Assembly (NCBI RefSeq): GCF_965225875.1
Contig: NZ_CBDDBS010000003.1
Span: 2,356,001 to 2,420,000, forward strand
DNA: 64,000 bases
Direction: 5' to 3'
Source: Haliscomenobacter sp965225875
GTDB lineage: Bacteria; Bacteroidota; Bacteroidia; Chitinophagales; Saprospiraceae
The notes below the pieces were generated by a model. The model was given only the letters and a program-made list of their open reading frames with translations. It was not told the DNA's origin and searched no databases. Shown here in pieces: positions 10,038 through 18,942 of this stretch. The position numbers and the translations under genes were made by a program. The stretch's first letter is position 1, and every line of letters starts with the position of its first letter.

Positions 10038-11483
10038 ATGAAATCAGCATTGCTTTTTTGTCTCGCCTTGTGCACCTGGATCACTTTGTGGGCTCAAGCG
10101 GGGCCATTGTCTTCAACGAGTGGCTTCACCAACGCCGCCAGTTTTGGTTTTTCCCCCAGCGCCACGGGTCTCGTAAACATGCAGGCTCTGCAAAAGGCGG
10201 TGGATCAGGGCGGAACCATCCAGGTGAGCACTCCGGGAACCTACAAGTTGGCCGGCACGGTGTACCTTGGCAGCCATACCACCTTACAATTCGGCAATGG
10301 GGTTTTTATTCAAAAAGTGAACGAACAGGGTGACTTCTCCCACGTCCTCATCAACAAAGGGGCAAAGACCAAAACTTTTGATCAGAACATTACCGTAGAA
10401 GGCCTGCACATCATCGTGAACGGGATGGATGTCCGCAAGTTTGTGGAAGCTTACGGGCTACACGGCCAACTGGCTTTTTTCTATGTGAAAGACCTAAAAA
10501 TTGAACGCTTCCGCTGTCTTGATCTGGGTAAAGCCCAATACGGTATCCACGTTTGTACCTTTGAAGACTTGATCATCGACGATGTCATCATCAAGGGGCA
10601 AAAGGACGGTGTGCACCTGGGGCGGGGCAAACGCTTTACCATCCGCAATGGGGTTTTTCAAACCTTTGACGACGCCATCGCCCTAAATGCGCACGATTAT
10701 GCCACGGGTAACCCCGAATTGGGTTGGATCGAAAATGGGGTCATCGAAAATTGCCACGACCTGAATGCCGAAAACACCACTGGTTATTTTTGCCGCATCC
10801 TGGCTGGTGCCTGGATCGATTGGGACCCTGGCATAGAGGTACAGCAATCGGATGCCGTAGTGTCCAATGGCCGTTTGTACCGGGTACAGGCCAAACCCGA
10901 TGGAACCCTCTACAAGTCGCTCACTCAGCCTAGCCACGAAAAAGGCAGTATGGTGCTGGATGGCATCAATTGGGGCGTGGTGCAAGATGAGGTCACTTAC
11001 ACTGCGGGGGTGCGCAATGTGGTTTTTCGCAACATCTTCCTGGAAAAACCCCGCATCGGGCTCTCCATCCACTTTGACAACGACAAATACAGCCGCTCTT
11101 ATTACCCTGGGGCGGCCATCCCCCTGCAGGAGCAATTGGTGTTCGACAATGTGCGGGTGTTGCACGATCAGGACATCCCCCTGCTCTCGATCGCTACTCC
11201 GGTGAACATGGTTACACTCAGCAATTGCCACATCCGCAACAACCGCATTCACTTCCTCAGCAACAAGGCCATGTGGGATTACCTCAAAACCAATATCCTC
11301 ATCTATGGCTGCAACTTTGAGCACAAAGGCCCCATGGATTTACTGGTCAATGCAGTAGAGAATAAAGAGGTGTTGCTCAAAACCTTTGGGAATGTGGCTT
11401 TGTACGATGATTTTTTGGCGCGGATTGTTGGTGGTAAAGGTAAAATTGTAGTGGAATCGGATTTGAAGGGATTGGAAAGATAA
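10038..11483 (+). CDS. Secreted right-handed beta-helix protein (polygalacturonase-like)
   Basis: This is a 481-residue secreted protein with signal peptide MKSALLFCLALCTWITLWAQ. The body shows repeated short strands with N/D-rich turns typical of a pectin-lyase-like right-handed beta-helix. It has an opening segment that imitates glycoside hydrolase 28 proteins (ALQKAVDQGGTIQVSTPGTY) and acidic motifs KDGVHLG and FDDAIALN at the positions where GH28 enzymes hold their catalytic aspartates. The canonical GHG and RIK motifs were not found, so enzymatic activity on a polysaccharide is plausible but not shown. It is a single-gene unit, convergent with the M61 peptidase. Confidence 0.75.
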   Translation: MKSALLFCLALCTWITLWAQAGPLSSTSGFTNAASFGFSPSATGLVNMQALQKAVDQGGTIQVSTPGTYKLAGTVYLGSHTTLQFGNGVFIQKVNEQGDFSHVLINKGAKTKTFDQNITVEGLHIIVNGMDVRKFVEAYGLHGQLAFFYVKDLKIERFRCLDLGKAQYGIHVCTFEDLIIDDVIIKGQKDGVHLGRGKRFTIRNGVFQTFDDAIALNAHDYATGNPELGWIENGVIENCHDLNAENTTGYFCRILAGAWIDWDPGIEVQQSDAVVSNGRLYRVQAKPDGTLYKSLTQPSHEKGSMVLDGINWGVVQDEVTYTAGVRNVVFRNIFLEKPRIGLSIHFDNDKYSRSYYPGAAIPLQEQLVFDNVRVLHDQDIPLLSIATPVNMVTLSNCHIRNNRIHFLSNKAMWDYLKTNILIYGCNFEHKGPMDLLVNAVENKEVLLKTFGNVALYDDFLARIVGGKGKIVVESDLKGLER

Positions 11484-11557
11484 TGATGAACAATGCCATG
11501 TGAATTAGTGCTGCCATCATCTTTTTCACTGCGGCTATTTTTCATCATTACCAACCC

Positions 11558-13408
11558 TCATTTTTCCCCCATCCAGATAGAACGGATGAACAACTGTTGG
11601 GCGCTGGCCTTGGGATCTGGATTGATGAGAATCGCGGGCACAATCTCCTCGCGGATATCGGCCTGCAAGGTTAGTTCTTTCTCTTCCGTATCCGAAATCT
11701 TGCGTTTGACCACAAATGTAACCGTATCCCCAAGTTGAGAATGGGTCGAATAATGCTCAAAACAGCTTTGGTAGCTTGTCAGGTCAAAAGCTTGACCATT
11801 CATCGAAACGAATTTATCGCCCACTTGGAACCCTAAACGTTTCCCTAAATCGGTGGCTTCATCAAGTGACTGCACCAACAATGTTTTCCGATCGGGTCCA
11901 AGCGCCATGCCAAAAAGAATTTGCCGTTGGATCATCTTGGTTTCACCTTTGGGGTTGTATGCTACTCCAAGTGTGGCAAAGGTTTCGGCCAAGGGCAGTG
12001 GCTCCGCATTTTCGACATGTTTTTTAAAAAATGTACGTACTTCTGGATACGTTAATTCGGTAATCTTATCAAATAATTCATGGTCTTTGAATGATTTGTG
12101 TGGGCCATATTGCTTGGCCAAATCGCTCATCAATGCCCGGGTGTTATACTTTCCATTGGATTTTTGTAACAATAGGGCATCCAGGCAAAGGCCAATCAGC
12201 GCACCTTTCTCGTACACATTCTGGTACTGAGATTTGTATTTGTCCAAAGCGCCCAAAGAGAGTTCCGTAAAGGCCAGAGAGTCATTGAACATACTGGTAG
12301 CGTTATTGATTTTACTGGCTTGTCGATCCAGATAAGTCTGCAAGTCAATCAGCCCTGCCCGCAATTGGGAATGGTGCGCGGCATATTCGGTTAGTCCCTC
12401 GTACAGCCAAAGATGCTTGGACATTTTGGTGTCGATGTAATCAAAATGGCCAATTTCCTCGCTGTGAATGTTCAGAGGGGTAAGAATGTGTAAAAACTCA
12501 TGGGCTGCAATGTCTCTGAAAATACTGGACTCCTCCGAGGCTGGAAGGTTGGATGGTAAAAAGGTAAAGCATGACTGTGAATGTTCCAAGGCTCCGAAGC
12601 GGGTCAGGTTTTTTCGATTCGAAAAATGCACCAGGAAAGCGTATTTATCCACGGGTAGTTTGCCCCCAAAATAGCTGCGGTGAGCTTCCAGTATTGGCTT
12701 GATGTCTTTCAATAAGGTTTTGGCTATGTTTTTTTGACCTTGCTTGTACACCGCAATCAAAACGGAGGTTTTGCCTACTTTAAGCCAGGCCGTATCTGGT
12801 TCACAGTAAAGAATTGGCGCATCAACCAAAGTATGGTAATTGCGGGTTTGGATCACGTCCATCTCCGGATTGCTTTGTTTGGATGGCTGAAGGGACGTAG
12901 CCCCATAAAAACCTTTGGGTTTGGAGATGCGCACTTGATAAGGCCGCTCTTCCAGGTTTTTTAAGTACCCAATGAAGCCGAAAGAATTGAGAACGAAAAA
13001 GGAATCTTGTTGGATATTGGTTCCCGCAGGTTCAAAGATGTCGCCCTTAATTTCGGGGGAGTCCCAGCTGTCGTCCACTTCGTAACTAAGGTGGTGTAGG
13101 TTTTGGGCACCTTTGATGATCCATGTGTTGGAGTCAGGATGTTCGACCTGGAGTTGGATTCCCGCGCGGTCAAATGCCTTGAAATTGCTCACGTATGCGC
13201 CATAATTGTGAATGGCATAGGTGCCGGGTACGATTTTGGGGAGATGGAACGCAATTGCTTCGGCCATCACCTTGGGCGTTTGAATGTTGACCGCTAAACG
13301 ATCTTTTTGCACTTTGCGGAGGTCAATTGCAACTTGATACCCTTTTTGGGCTACGGCATGATTAAATACCATGAATAAAACGAAGGTAGCCAGCAAGAAC
13401 TGTTTCAT
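11558..13408 (-). CDS. M61-family (glycyl aminopeptidase-like) metallopeptidase with PDZ domain
   Basis: This is a 616-residue secreted zinc peptidase. The start is the ATG at 13406-13408 (MKQFLLATFVLFMVFNHAVAQ), which gives a signal peptide; the 46 codons above it in frame are not signal-like. An N-terminal beta domain precedes the gluzincin core, with HEFLH (zinc ligands and catalytic Glu) and, about 45 residues on, LYEGLTEYAAH carrying the third zinc-ligand Glu. A C-terminal PDZ domain includes LGFQVGDKFVSMNG. These features match the M61 family. The substrate is unknown; it is probably periplasmic. It is monocistronic and convergent with the beta-helix gene. Confidence 0.9.
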   Translation of the reverse strand: MKQFLLATFVLFMVFNHAVAQKGYQVAIDLRKVQKDRLAVNIQTPKVMAEAIAFHLPKIVPGTYAIHNYGAYVSNFKAFDRAGIQLQVEHPDSNTWIIKGAQNLHHLSYEVDDSWDSPEIKGDIFEPAGTNIQQDSFFVLNSFGFIGYLKNLEERPYQVRISKPKGFYGATSLQPSKQSNPEMDVIQTRNYHTLVDAPILYCEPDTAWLKVGKTSVLIAVYKQGQKNIAKTLLKDIKPILEAHRSYFGGKLPVDKYAFLVHFSNRKNLTRFGALEHSQSCFTFLPSNLPASEESSIFRDIAAHEFLHILTPLNIHSEEIGHFDYIDTKMSKHLWLYEGLTEYAAHHSQLRAGLIDLQTYLDRQASKINNATSMFNDSLAFTELSLGALDKYKSQYQNVYEKGALIGLCLDALLLQKSNGKYNTRALMSDLAKQYGPHKSFKDHELFDKITELTYPEVRTFFKKHVENAEPLPLAETFATLGVAYNPKGETKMIQRQILFGMALGPDRKTLLVQSLDEATDLGKRLGFQVGDKFVSMNGQAFDLTSYQSCFEHYSTHSQLGDTVTFVVKRKISDTEEKELTLQADIREEIVPAILINPDPKASAQQLFIRSIWMGEK

Positions 13409-13691
13409 GAATTGATCTTTGGTTTTGCAGCAAATGAGTTCATCCCAATTGATACAACAAAGATGAAGGGGGCGCGACGAGTGTAAAACAAAATTTACAG
13501 GAATGCAGAAAAAGAGTGATGAGTGCAGGCCATCCGGTCTTTCCAAATGAAAATAATCCTAAGCAATAAAGGCAGGACTGATTCAAAACACAAAAAAATG
13601 AGTTACTGATCGCCCATTTGATGGGATCAGCCAATGAAATTGTAAACGTGTCGTGGGTCAATGGCGATGGGAATAGGAATGTAGGGAAGGA

Positions 13692-14033
13692 TCAAATGAA
13701 GAGTTCTCGCTTTTTTAAATACATACCGATCCAAAACAGGGCCAGGATCAAACCGGGCATTACCGGACTATGCAATTGTCCTACCAAATTCACCGCAATA
13801 GCGCCCCCCAGATAACTGCAAATGAGCAAAAATCCTAGTTTCATGCTACGTGGGTAAACAAACAGCAGGATGCAGACTAGCTCTAGTATACCTAAAGGCG
13901 CCATCAATTCTGCCATTCCCGGCAGTGGTAAGTCCACTTTTGTGGGGTCAAAAAGGAAGAGTTTGGCAATGGCTGAAAACAGCAGCATTGTTGTCGGCAA
14001 AAAATAGAAATACTGTTTGATAAATGATGGCAT
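13692..14033 (-). CDS. DoxX-like small membrane protein
   Basis: This is a 113-residue protein with four hydrophobic helices (PTTMLLFSAIAKLF; MAPLGILELVCILLFVY; LGFLLICSYLGGAIAV; MPGLILALFWIGMYL), matching DoxX-like/DUF4267-type proteins of unknown biochemical role. The frame is open up to an ATG at 14069. I choose MPSFIK at 14033 because the predicted -7 element (14049-14057 on this strand) lies between the two candidate starts, so the upstream ATG would not be transcribed. The promoter and its tandem boxes at 14090-14125 mirror those in front of the efflux operon at 16122, which suggests common control by the LytTR regulator encoded next door. Confidence 0.75.
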   Translation of the reverse strand: MPSFIKQYFYFLPTTMLLFSAIAKLFLFDPTKVDLPLPGMAELMAPLGILELVCILLFVYPRSMKLGFLLICSYLGGAIAVNLVGQLHSPVMPGLILALFWIGMYLKKRELFI

Positions 14034-14048
14034 GGCAATGGTTTGGGA

Positions 14049-14057
14049 CAAAAATTC
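14049..14057 (-). promoter_or_regulatory. -7 promoter element of the DoxX gene
   Basis: GAATTTTTG on the minus strand is one base from the Bacteroidota TAnnTTTG element. A TTG lies 20 nt upstream at the -33 position. The same nonamer stands at the same distance from the same upstream box in front of the efflux operon (16099-16107). Confidence 0.65.
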
Positions 14058-14089
14058 TAAGCTGTTCATGCTAAGGCAAGCCCCATTGT

Positions 14090-14125
14090 GCTGAAGTGGA
14101 CAAAATCACCGCTGAAATGGACAAA
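14090..14125 (-). promoter_or_regulatory. Tandem LytTR-type binding boxes upstream of the DoxX gene
   Basis: On the minus strand, TTTGTCCACTTCAGC (14104-14090) and TTTGTCCATTTCAGC (14125-14111) are direct repeats with a 21-bp period. LytTR regulators bind two 9-bp direct repeats spaced so that the period is 21-22 bp. The proximal box is identical over 15 nt to 16052-16066 and sits exactly 32 nt from GAATTTTTG in both places. The array could also affect lytS, which starts 124 nt away on the other strand. Confidence 0.7.
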
Positions 14126-14248
14126 TCTGATGTTGATATTTTTTTTAAAAAATTGATTCATAAATACTTGTGATTTTTCTTGGCCAAATGATTGCTGAGT
14201 TATTAACTTGCCCGACATCAACGCTTTTCTCATATTAAGCAGCTACTT

Positions 14249-15223
14249 GTGAAACAAAAGTTATTGCGTTTAGCCCTTGTGCTATCTCCTCCAATGGCCA
14301 TTTATGGGGTAATGCCTATTTATATTTTTGCCAAGCTTGGTTGGTGGCCAATGTTGCAAGCGACCTTTTTTTTAGCCATCATGATTTATGTGTTTTGGCT
14401 AATCAATATCTTTTTGTTGGATTATGTCTCAAAAGTATGGTACCGCTTTGCACTGAGCTACCTACTGATGGCGTCCATTCATTGGTTGATATCTACACTC
14501 CTGATTTCATCGTTTGGCCCCAATGGTTACAAGATCAGTCTGGGCATCTATCCGCTACTGGCTATTTTAGCCCTGGACGCTTTTATCTTTATTCTCATCC
14601 AATCCAATCTGCTACAATTCCAAAAGGAACAGGCCGAACTGGAGGTACAAAATTTGAGATTAAGTAATCTAGAGGGGCAAAAACAAGCCCTGATGCAACA
14701 ACTGCAACCCCATTTTTTGTTCAATGCCTTGAGTACACTCAAATCGCTGATCAAGGAAAATGCCGCTGGTGCGGAGGATTATGTGCTCAAGCTTTCGGAG
14801 TTCCTGCGTTATTCTGTACACAATCAGGAGACTGATTGTGTGAGTTTGCGCGAAGAGCTACAGTTTACCCAGGATTACCTAGATCTTCAAAAGGTTCGTT
14901 TCGGACAGGCCCTTCAATGCCAAATTACCATACCGGATGCTGTGCTCAACCGTTTGCTTCCGATGTATGCCTTACAATCTTTGGTGGAAAATGCCATCAA
15001 ACACAATGCCTTCACCGAAAACAAACCGCTGCATTTAAAAATTGAGTGCCTGGAAAACCGCCTGAAAGTGAGCAACAATAAATCGCCCAAGGCGATCCAG
15101 TCAGCGTCGGGAACGGGGTTGAAAAACTTGCAAAAACGGTACGAGCTTTACCTCAGTAAAGGCATCGAGATAGAAGACGGCGACCAAGAATTTGTGGTTT
15201 TCCTGGAATTAATCAATCCTTAA
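14249..15223 (+). CDS. LytS-type membrane sensor histidine kinase
   Basis: This is a 324-residue kinase with four N-terminal transmembrane helices (about 8-120) and almost no periplasmic domain. A coiled linker (about 121-150) and a His_kinase domain follow, with the phospho-acceptor in QLQPHFLFNALSTL (His155). The HATPase part has LVENAIKHNAF and GTGLKNLQKRYELY. The start codon is GTG at 14249; no better ATG precedes the first helix. It is followed after 7 nt by its LytTR partner, so they are one transcription unit. The signal sensed is unknown; the very short extracytoplasmic loops suggest a membrane-borne cue. Confidence 0.9.
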   Translation: MKQKLLRLALVLSPPMAIYGVMPIYIFAKLGWWPMLQATFFLAIMIYVFWLINIFLLDYVSKVWYRFALSYLLMASIHWLISTLLISSFGPNGYKISLGIYPLLAILALDAFIFILIQSNLLQFQKEQAELEVQNLRLSNLEGQKQALMQQLQPHFLFNALSTLKSLIKENAAGAEDYVLKLSEFLRYSVHNQETDCVSLREELQFTQDYLDLQKVRFGQALQCQITIPDAVLNRLLPMYALQSLVENAIKHNAFTENKPLHLKIECLENRLKVSNNKSPKAIQSASGTGLKNLQKRYELYLSKGIEIEDGDQEFVVFLELINP

Positions 15224-15230
15224 AGCATCA

Positions 15231-15995
15231 ATGATGAAAGTGGTCATTCTCGAAGATGAAAAACTAACCGCCACGGACTTAGCCAAAACCCTCCAAAGTC
15301 TGGACAACGACATCGAAATCATCGCTATGTTGGGTTCACTGGAAGATGCCAGGGCTTATTTTAAGACCGATCCAGTACATGACTTGATTTTTTCCGATAT
15401 CGAATTGGGTGATGGCTTGAGTTTTGAATTGTTTGAACAACTAAAACTAAACACCCCGATTGTTTTTTGTACCGCTTACAGTAAATATGCACTGGAGGCT
15501 TTTAACACGTTAGGGATTGATTACATTCTCAAACCATTCAGTAAAGTTTCCATTGAAAAAACCTTGAGCAAATACCAACAGCTCCAGCAAAAACTGGCAC
15601 CACCCAGTGATCAGTATGCGGTATTGCTCCAAACTTTACAACAACAACTTCAGCCCCGTAGCCCTTCAGTGATTGTGCAACAGGGGGATCGGGTCATCCC
15701 CATTCGGGGCGAGGAGATCGCAGTTTTTTGGATCGAAGATGATTATACTTTTGCGCTTACCTTCGAGCAAAAAAAGTACATCGTGCCCCAACGCCTCGAA
15801 GCTTTGGAAAAATTATTTTCGCCGAGCTTTTTCCGCGCCAACCGCCAATTTCTCGTCAATCGGCAGGCGATTAAAGATGCTACGCAGCACTTCAACCGCA
15901 AACTGCAGGTTAACTTGAAGGTCGCTTTTTCTCATACGATCCTGATTGGAAAACTCAAACTCAACGCCTTTATGGACTGGCTGGCTGAATATTAA
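15231..15995 (+). CDS. LytTR-family response regulator
   Basis: This is a 254-residue regulator. The receiver domain (about 1-120) has the acidic pocket LEDE, phospho-acceptor Asp56 in LIFSDIELGDG, Thr in FCTAYSK and Lys in YILKPFSK. The C-terminal LytTR DNA-binding domain (about 150-250) includes VFWIEDDYTFAL and FFRANRQFLVNRQAI. It is encoded immediately after the LytS kinase. The intergenic regions on both sides of the pair carry matching 21-bp-period boxes, which makes the DoxX gene and the efflux operon the predicted targets. Confidence 0.93.
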   Translation: MMKVVILEDEKLTATDLAKTLQSLDNDIEIIAMLGSLEDARAYFKTDPVHDLIFSDIELGDGLSFELFEQLKLNTPIVFCTAYSKYALEAFNTLGIDYILKPFSKVSIEKTLSKYQQLQQKLAPPSDQYAVLLQTLQQQLQPRSPSVIVQQGDRVIPIRGEEIAVFWIEDDYTFALTFEQKKYIVPQRLEALEKLFSPSFFRANRQFLVNRQAIKDATQHFNRKLQVNLKVAFSHTILIGKLKLNAFMDWLAEY

Positions 15996-16009
15996 TACAC
16001 GCTCTAAGT

Positions 16010-16066
16010 CGTCTATAGTTCAGCCATCTTTACAATAGGTTCGATGCTTACTTTGTCCACTTCAGC
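16010..16066 (+). promoter_or_regulatory. LytTR-type box array upstream of the efflux operon
   Basis: Three boxes follow a strict 21-bp period: one ending in ATAGTTCAGC at 16024, one with TAGGTTCGA at 16037-16045, and TTTGTCCACTTCAGC at 16052-16066. ATAGTTCAG matches 8 of 9 positions of the published LytTR consensus [TA][AC][CA]GTTN[AG][TG]; the others match about 7 of 9. The last box is identical to the one in front of the DoxX gene. Confidence 0.7.
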
Positions 16067-16098
16067 TAGCTACTTCTTTCCTCCTTGGGCCTTAACCT

Positions 16099-16107
16099 GA
16101 ATTTTTG
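16099..16107 (+). promoter_or_regulatory. -7 promoter element of the efflux operon
   Basis: GAATTTTTG lies 32 nt after the proximal LytTR-type box and 14 nt before the first ATG. It resembles the TAnnTTTG element. The -33 position holds only TTT, which suits a promoter that depends on an activator. Confidence 0.6.
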
Positions 16108-16121
16108 CATGGTCTAAACAA

Positions 16122-16511
16122 ATGATCACCATGCAAAACATCATCTTGCGTATTCTTTTTCAGTGCTTGCTTTTGGGGAGCACCCACGCTCAAATCTTCG
16201 CTCAGGAGGCTAAGGCGATTCTTGGTTTTTGGAAGGATGGCGCCAATCCCGACAAACAGATCGAAATGTACGAGCAGGGCGGCCGCTATTTTGGCCGATC
16301 TACACCTAGTGCTCCAAAACCTGGTTTTTTGGTCTTTCAAGACCTGGCCTGGAATGCTTCCAGCAAATCTTATCAGGGTTACATCCAAGACCCTGAAGGG
16401 AGCGGCCGTTATCCCATTGCCATTACCTGGAATGGCCCCAATGCTTTCCAGTTTAAGATCAAAAGACTGGTTTTTACCAAATCCTTCCGCTTTGTTCGCA
16501 TCACTCAATAG
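16122..16511 (+). CDS. DUF2147 secreted protein
   Basis: This is a 129-residue protein with a signal peptide (MITMQNIILRILFQCLLLG ... AQIFAQ). A start at the ATG at 16131 is equally possible. The mature part matches DUF2147, a small beta-rich domain of unknown function: an opening GFWKDGANPDKQIEMYEQGG, a central LVFQDLAWN and a closing YPITWNGP-like segment. It is the first gene of a tight operon with TolC, adaptor, permease and ATPase genes (6 nt to the next). It may therefore assist this export system or respond to the same envelope stress, which is inference. Confidence 0.8.
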   Translation: MITMQNIILRILFQCLLLGSTHAQIFAQEAKAILGFWKDGANPDKQIEMYEQGGRYFGRSTPSAPKPGFLVFQDLAWNASSKSYQGYIQDPEGSGRYPIAITWNGPNAFQFKIKRLVFTKSFRFVRITQ

Positions 16512-16517
16512 CAGACC

Positions 16518-17834
16518 ATGATCAAAAGAATATTATTGCTTGGGCTGCTGTTGATGACCGGACATTACTGGTGTTGGGGGCAGCAGATTTTTACCGATCT
16601 CCCAGGTTTACTCCATTACGCCCAACAGAAGAGCAGCAAGGTCCGTTCTGGCCAAATTCGCCTCGATCAAGCCAAATTGACCAAAGTTGCGGCAATCCTG
16701 GGCGTGCCCGATCCCTCGGGTAGCCTCTCTTTCAGCTATACCAACAATACCCGTTTGCCAGTAAACCTCTTTCCCGCTGAGATTTTTGGTGGTCCAAAGG
16801 GTACTTTTCAAGAAATCCAAACCGGCGTTCAGTACTTGAGCAATCAGAATTTTTACGCCGAGATCAAACTCTTCAACCTGGAGGGCTGGGAAAAGCTCAA
16901 ACAGTCTAAGTTGAGTATGCAGAGTACTTTAGCCGATAATCAGTTGCAGCTCAAAAATTTGTTCGACAATATTGCTGCGCTTTACAGCAATATTGCCAAC
17001 CTGAGCGCGCAATACCAGGCTACCCAACAGCATCTTGCAATTGCGGACACTTTGCGGCAGCTTACACACCAGAAATGGGAACAAGGACTGGCCAAACCGC
17101 AAGACCTGAATGAGACTGAAGTCAATTACCTCAATACCCAGGCTTCTTTGCAGCAACTGCAATTTTTGCTGCAACAGCAACACCTGGCCCTCAAAGTGCT
17201 GTGTGACATTCCCCTGCAGGATTCACTGTTGGTTCAGCCGGTGGTACCCCTGGAAAATCTGGCACCCAATCCCGAGGTGAACCTCAATCTGTTGGCCTCA
17301 CAGCGGGTTGAATGGCAGGAAAAACAGGCATGGTCAAGCTTCCGGAGCACGTTGTTTGCTCAGTTGCCCACCGTTTCTTTGTTCTTTTCCAGCACCCGCC
17401 AACAGTTCAACACCCGCGCCCGCTTGTTCGACCAGGATCAGCGCTGGATTCCGAGTAGCTACCTAGGCGTGCGCCTGGCGGTACCGATTCCCTCTGCCCA
17501 ATCGGTGGCTCAGGTGGGGAAGGCGCGTTACGATTATGCCCTCGCACAGGAACAGGCCAATCAGACGCGCATCCAAGCCCGACTTCAACAACAACAGCTG
17601 GTCACCGAGTATCAACAGGCATTGGTTCAATTAAAATCCAATGAAGCGATTTTGCGCTTGCATCAAGATACCTACGTCAAAAATCGCCTCAATTACAATG
17701 CCGGGATTACCAGCCTGGAACCAACCCTGCGCAGCTATCAGGCCATGGTCAATAGTGCAAGCAATCGCATCAACGCTGCGGTGAGTGTGCTACAGGCCCA
17801 ATCTAAAATTTACATCAACAATACCCTCAAATGA
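16518..17834 (+). CDS. TolC-family outer-membrane efflux protein
   Basis: This is a 438-residue protein with signal peptide (LLLGLLLMTGHYWCWGQ). The rest is dominated by long Q/N/A-rich amphipathic helices in two homologous halves (about 25-230 and 250-438), the plan of TolC/OEP channels that form the trans-periplasmic duct. It is second in the operon and its stop overlaps the start of the adaptor gene by 4 nt (ATGA). Together with the adaptor, permease and ATPase it completes a MacAB-TolC-like tripartite exporter. Confidence 0.88.
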   Translation: MIKRILLLGLLLMTGHYWCWGQQIFTDLPGLLHYAQQKSSKVRSGQIRLDQAKLTKVAAILGVPDPSGSLSFSYTNNTRLPVNLFPAEIFGGPKGTFQEIQTGVQYLSNQNFYAEIKLFNLEGWEKLKQSKLSMQSTLADNQLQLKNLFDNIAALYSNIANLSAQYQATQQHLAIADTLRQLTHQKWEQGLAKPQDLNETEVNYLNTQASLQQLQFLLQQQHLALKVLCDIPLQDSLLVQPVVPLENLAPNPEVNLNLLASQRVEWQEKQAWSSFRSTLFAQLPTVSLFFSSTRQQFNTRARLFDQDQRWIPSSYLGVRLAVPIPSAQSVAQVGKARYDYALAQEQANQTRIQARLQQQQLVTEYQQALVQLKSNEAILRLHQDTYVKNRLNYNAGITSLEPTLRSYQAMVNSASNRINAAVSVLQAQSKIYINNTLK

Positions 17835-18940
17835 AAACTTTAGCTTCTGCTCCTTATTGGATGATGGTACTGCTGGGAATCAGTTCTTTGGCATGTACCC
17901 AACAAATGGATGAAACCAGACCCATTCGCAAAAATGTTACAGAAACGGTTTTTGCATCGGGTGCCCTGGAGGCGGATGGGACTTACAATCTTACCGCTCA
18001 AACGGATGGTACACTGCTTCAGGTGTACTTCGAAGAAAATCAACAGGTGGGTTTATACGCTGTTTTTGCTACGGTAGACAACCCCCAAAACCAACTCAAT
18101 ACCGCGAGTGCCCAGGCTTTGTACGAAATCGCCCAAAAGAATACGCAAGCTGCTGCACCCAGCTTGTTGCAGGCTCAAAATTCAGTGCTGCTGGCACGCC
18201 GCCGAGTAGTTCAGGATTCCATCCAGTGGCAACGTTATCAGCGTTTGCTGGATGGCAAAAGTATTGCGCAGGTAGAATACGACAATGCTGAATTACAATA
18301 CCAAAGTGCACGTACCAACTACCAGAATGCGCAGGCCAATTACCAGCAACTCCAGGAGCAAGCGCGCCAAAACCTGGTTGTCAACGCTGCTCAACTTGAC
18401 GTGAATCGGGTGCTTTCAGCCAACAATCAATTGCGCACTCCTGTAGCGGGTAAGGTATATCACTTGTACAAACACCGGGGCGATTTTGTACACCGTGGTG
18501 ATGTGATTGCCACTATTGGTCATCCTGACCTGATTTATGCGAAGGTGAGTGTGGATGAGGGCAGCATCAGTAAGCTAAAAGTAGGGCAAAAGGCCGTCAT
18601 TCAGCTCAATACCCGTAAGGATAAAACGTATCAGGGTGAACTGGCCGAGATTTTACCTGCATTCAACGAAGCGACGCAGTCTTTTACGTGTAAGGTGCTA
18701 TTTGTCGATCCCCTGGATTTTCGCCTGCTGAATACCCAACTTCAGACCAACATCATTGTCGGAATCAATAAAAACGCCTTGCTGATTCCTCGCCGTTACC
18801 TCGACTATGGCAACCTGGTGAAGGTGAAAGGCCAGGAAAAACCACGCAAGGTCCAAACGAAGTTCATCAGCAGCGAATGGATCCAGGTGACCTCTGGCCT
18901 GGATGAAAGCACCACCATCATTACCCCTAAAATCAAGTAG
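17831..18940 (+). CDS. Periplasmic adaptor (membrane fusion) lipoprotein
   Basis: This is a 369-residue adaptor. The N-terminus is a lipoprotein signal with lipobox SLAC (Cys23). It shows the split lipoyl domain (residues about 40-75 and 195-225, with TPVAGKVYHLYKHRGDFVHRGD), a coiled-coil hairpin (about 85-190) and a beta-barrel domain (about 230-300, with VKVGQKAVIQLN-like sequence). In MacAB-type pumps the adaptor joins permease to TolC. Its start overlaps the tolC-like stop, and the permease begins 2 nt after its stop. Confidence 0.88.
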   Translation: MKTLASAPYWMMVLLGISSLACTQQMDETRPIRKNVTETVFASGALEADGTYNLTAQTDGTLLQVYFEENQQVGLYAVFATVDNPQNQLNTASAQALYEIAQKNTQAAAPSLLQAQNSVLLARRRVVQDSIQWQRYQRLLDGKSIAQVEYDNAELQYQSARTNYQNAQANYQQLQEQARQNLVVNAAQLDVNRVLSANNQLRTPVAGKVYHLYKHRGDFVHRGDVIATIGHPDLIYAKVSVDEGSISKLKVGQKAVIQLNTRKDKTYQGELAEILPAFNEATQSFTCKVLFVDPLDFRLLNTQLQTNIIVGINKNALLIPRRYLDYGNLVKVKGQEKPRKVQTKFISSEWIQVTSGLDESTTIITPKIK

Positions 18941-18942
18941 CC

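Noticed and set aside
14033..14069. Upstream start codon of the DoxX gene at 14069
   Set aside because: The -7 element lies at 14049-14057, downstream of that ATG, so the longer form would not be transcribed from this promoter.
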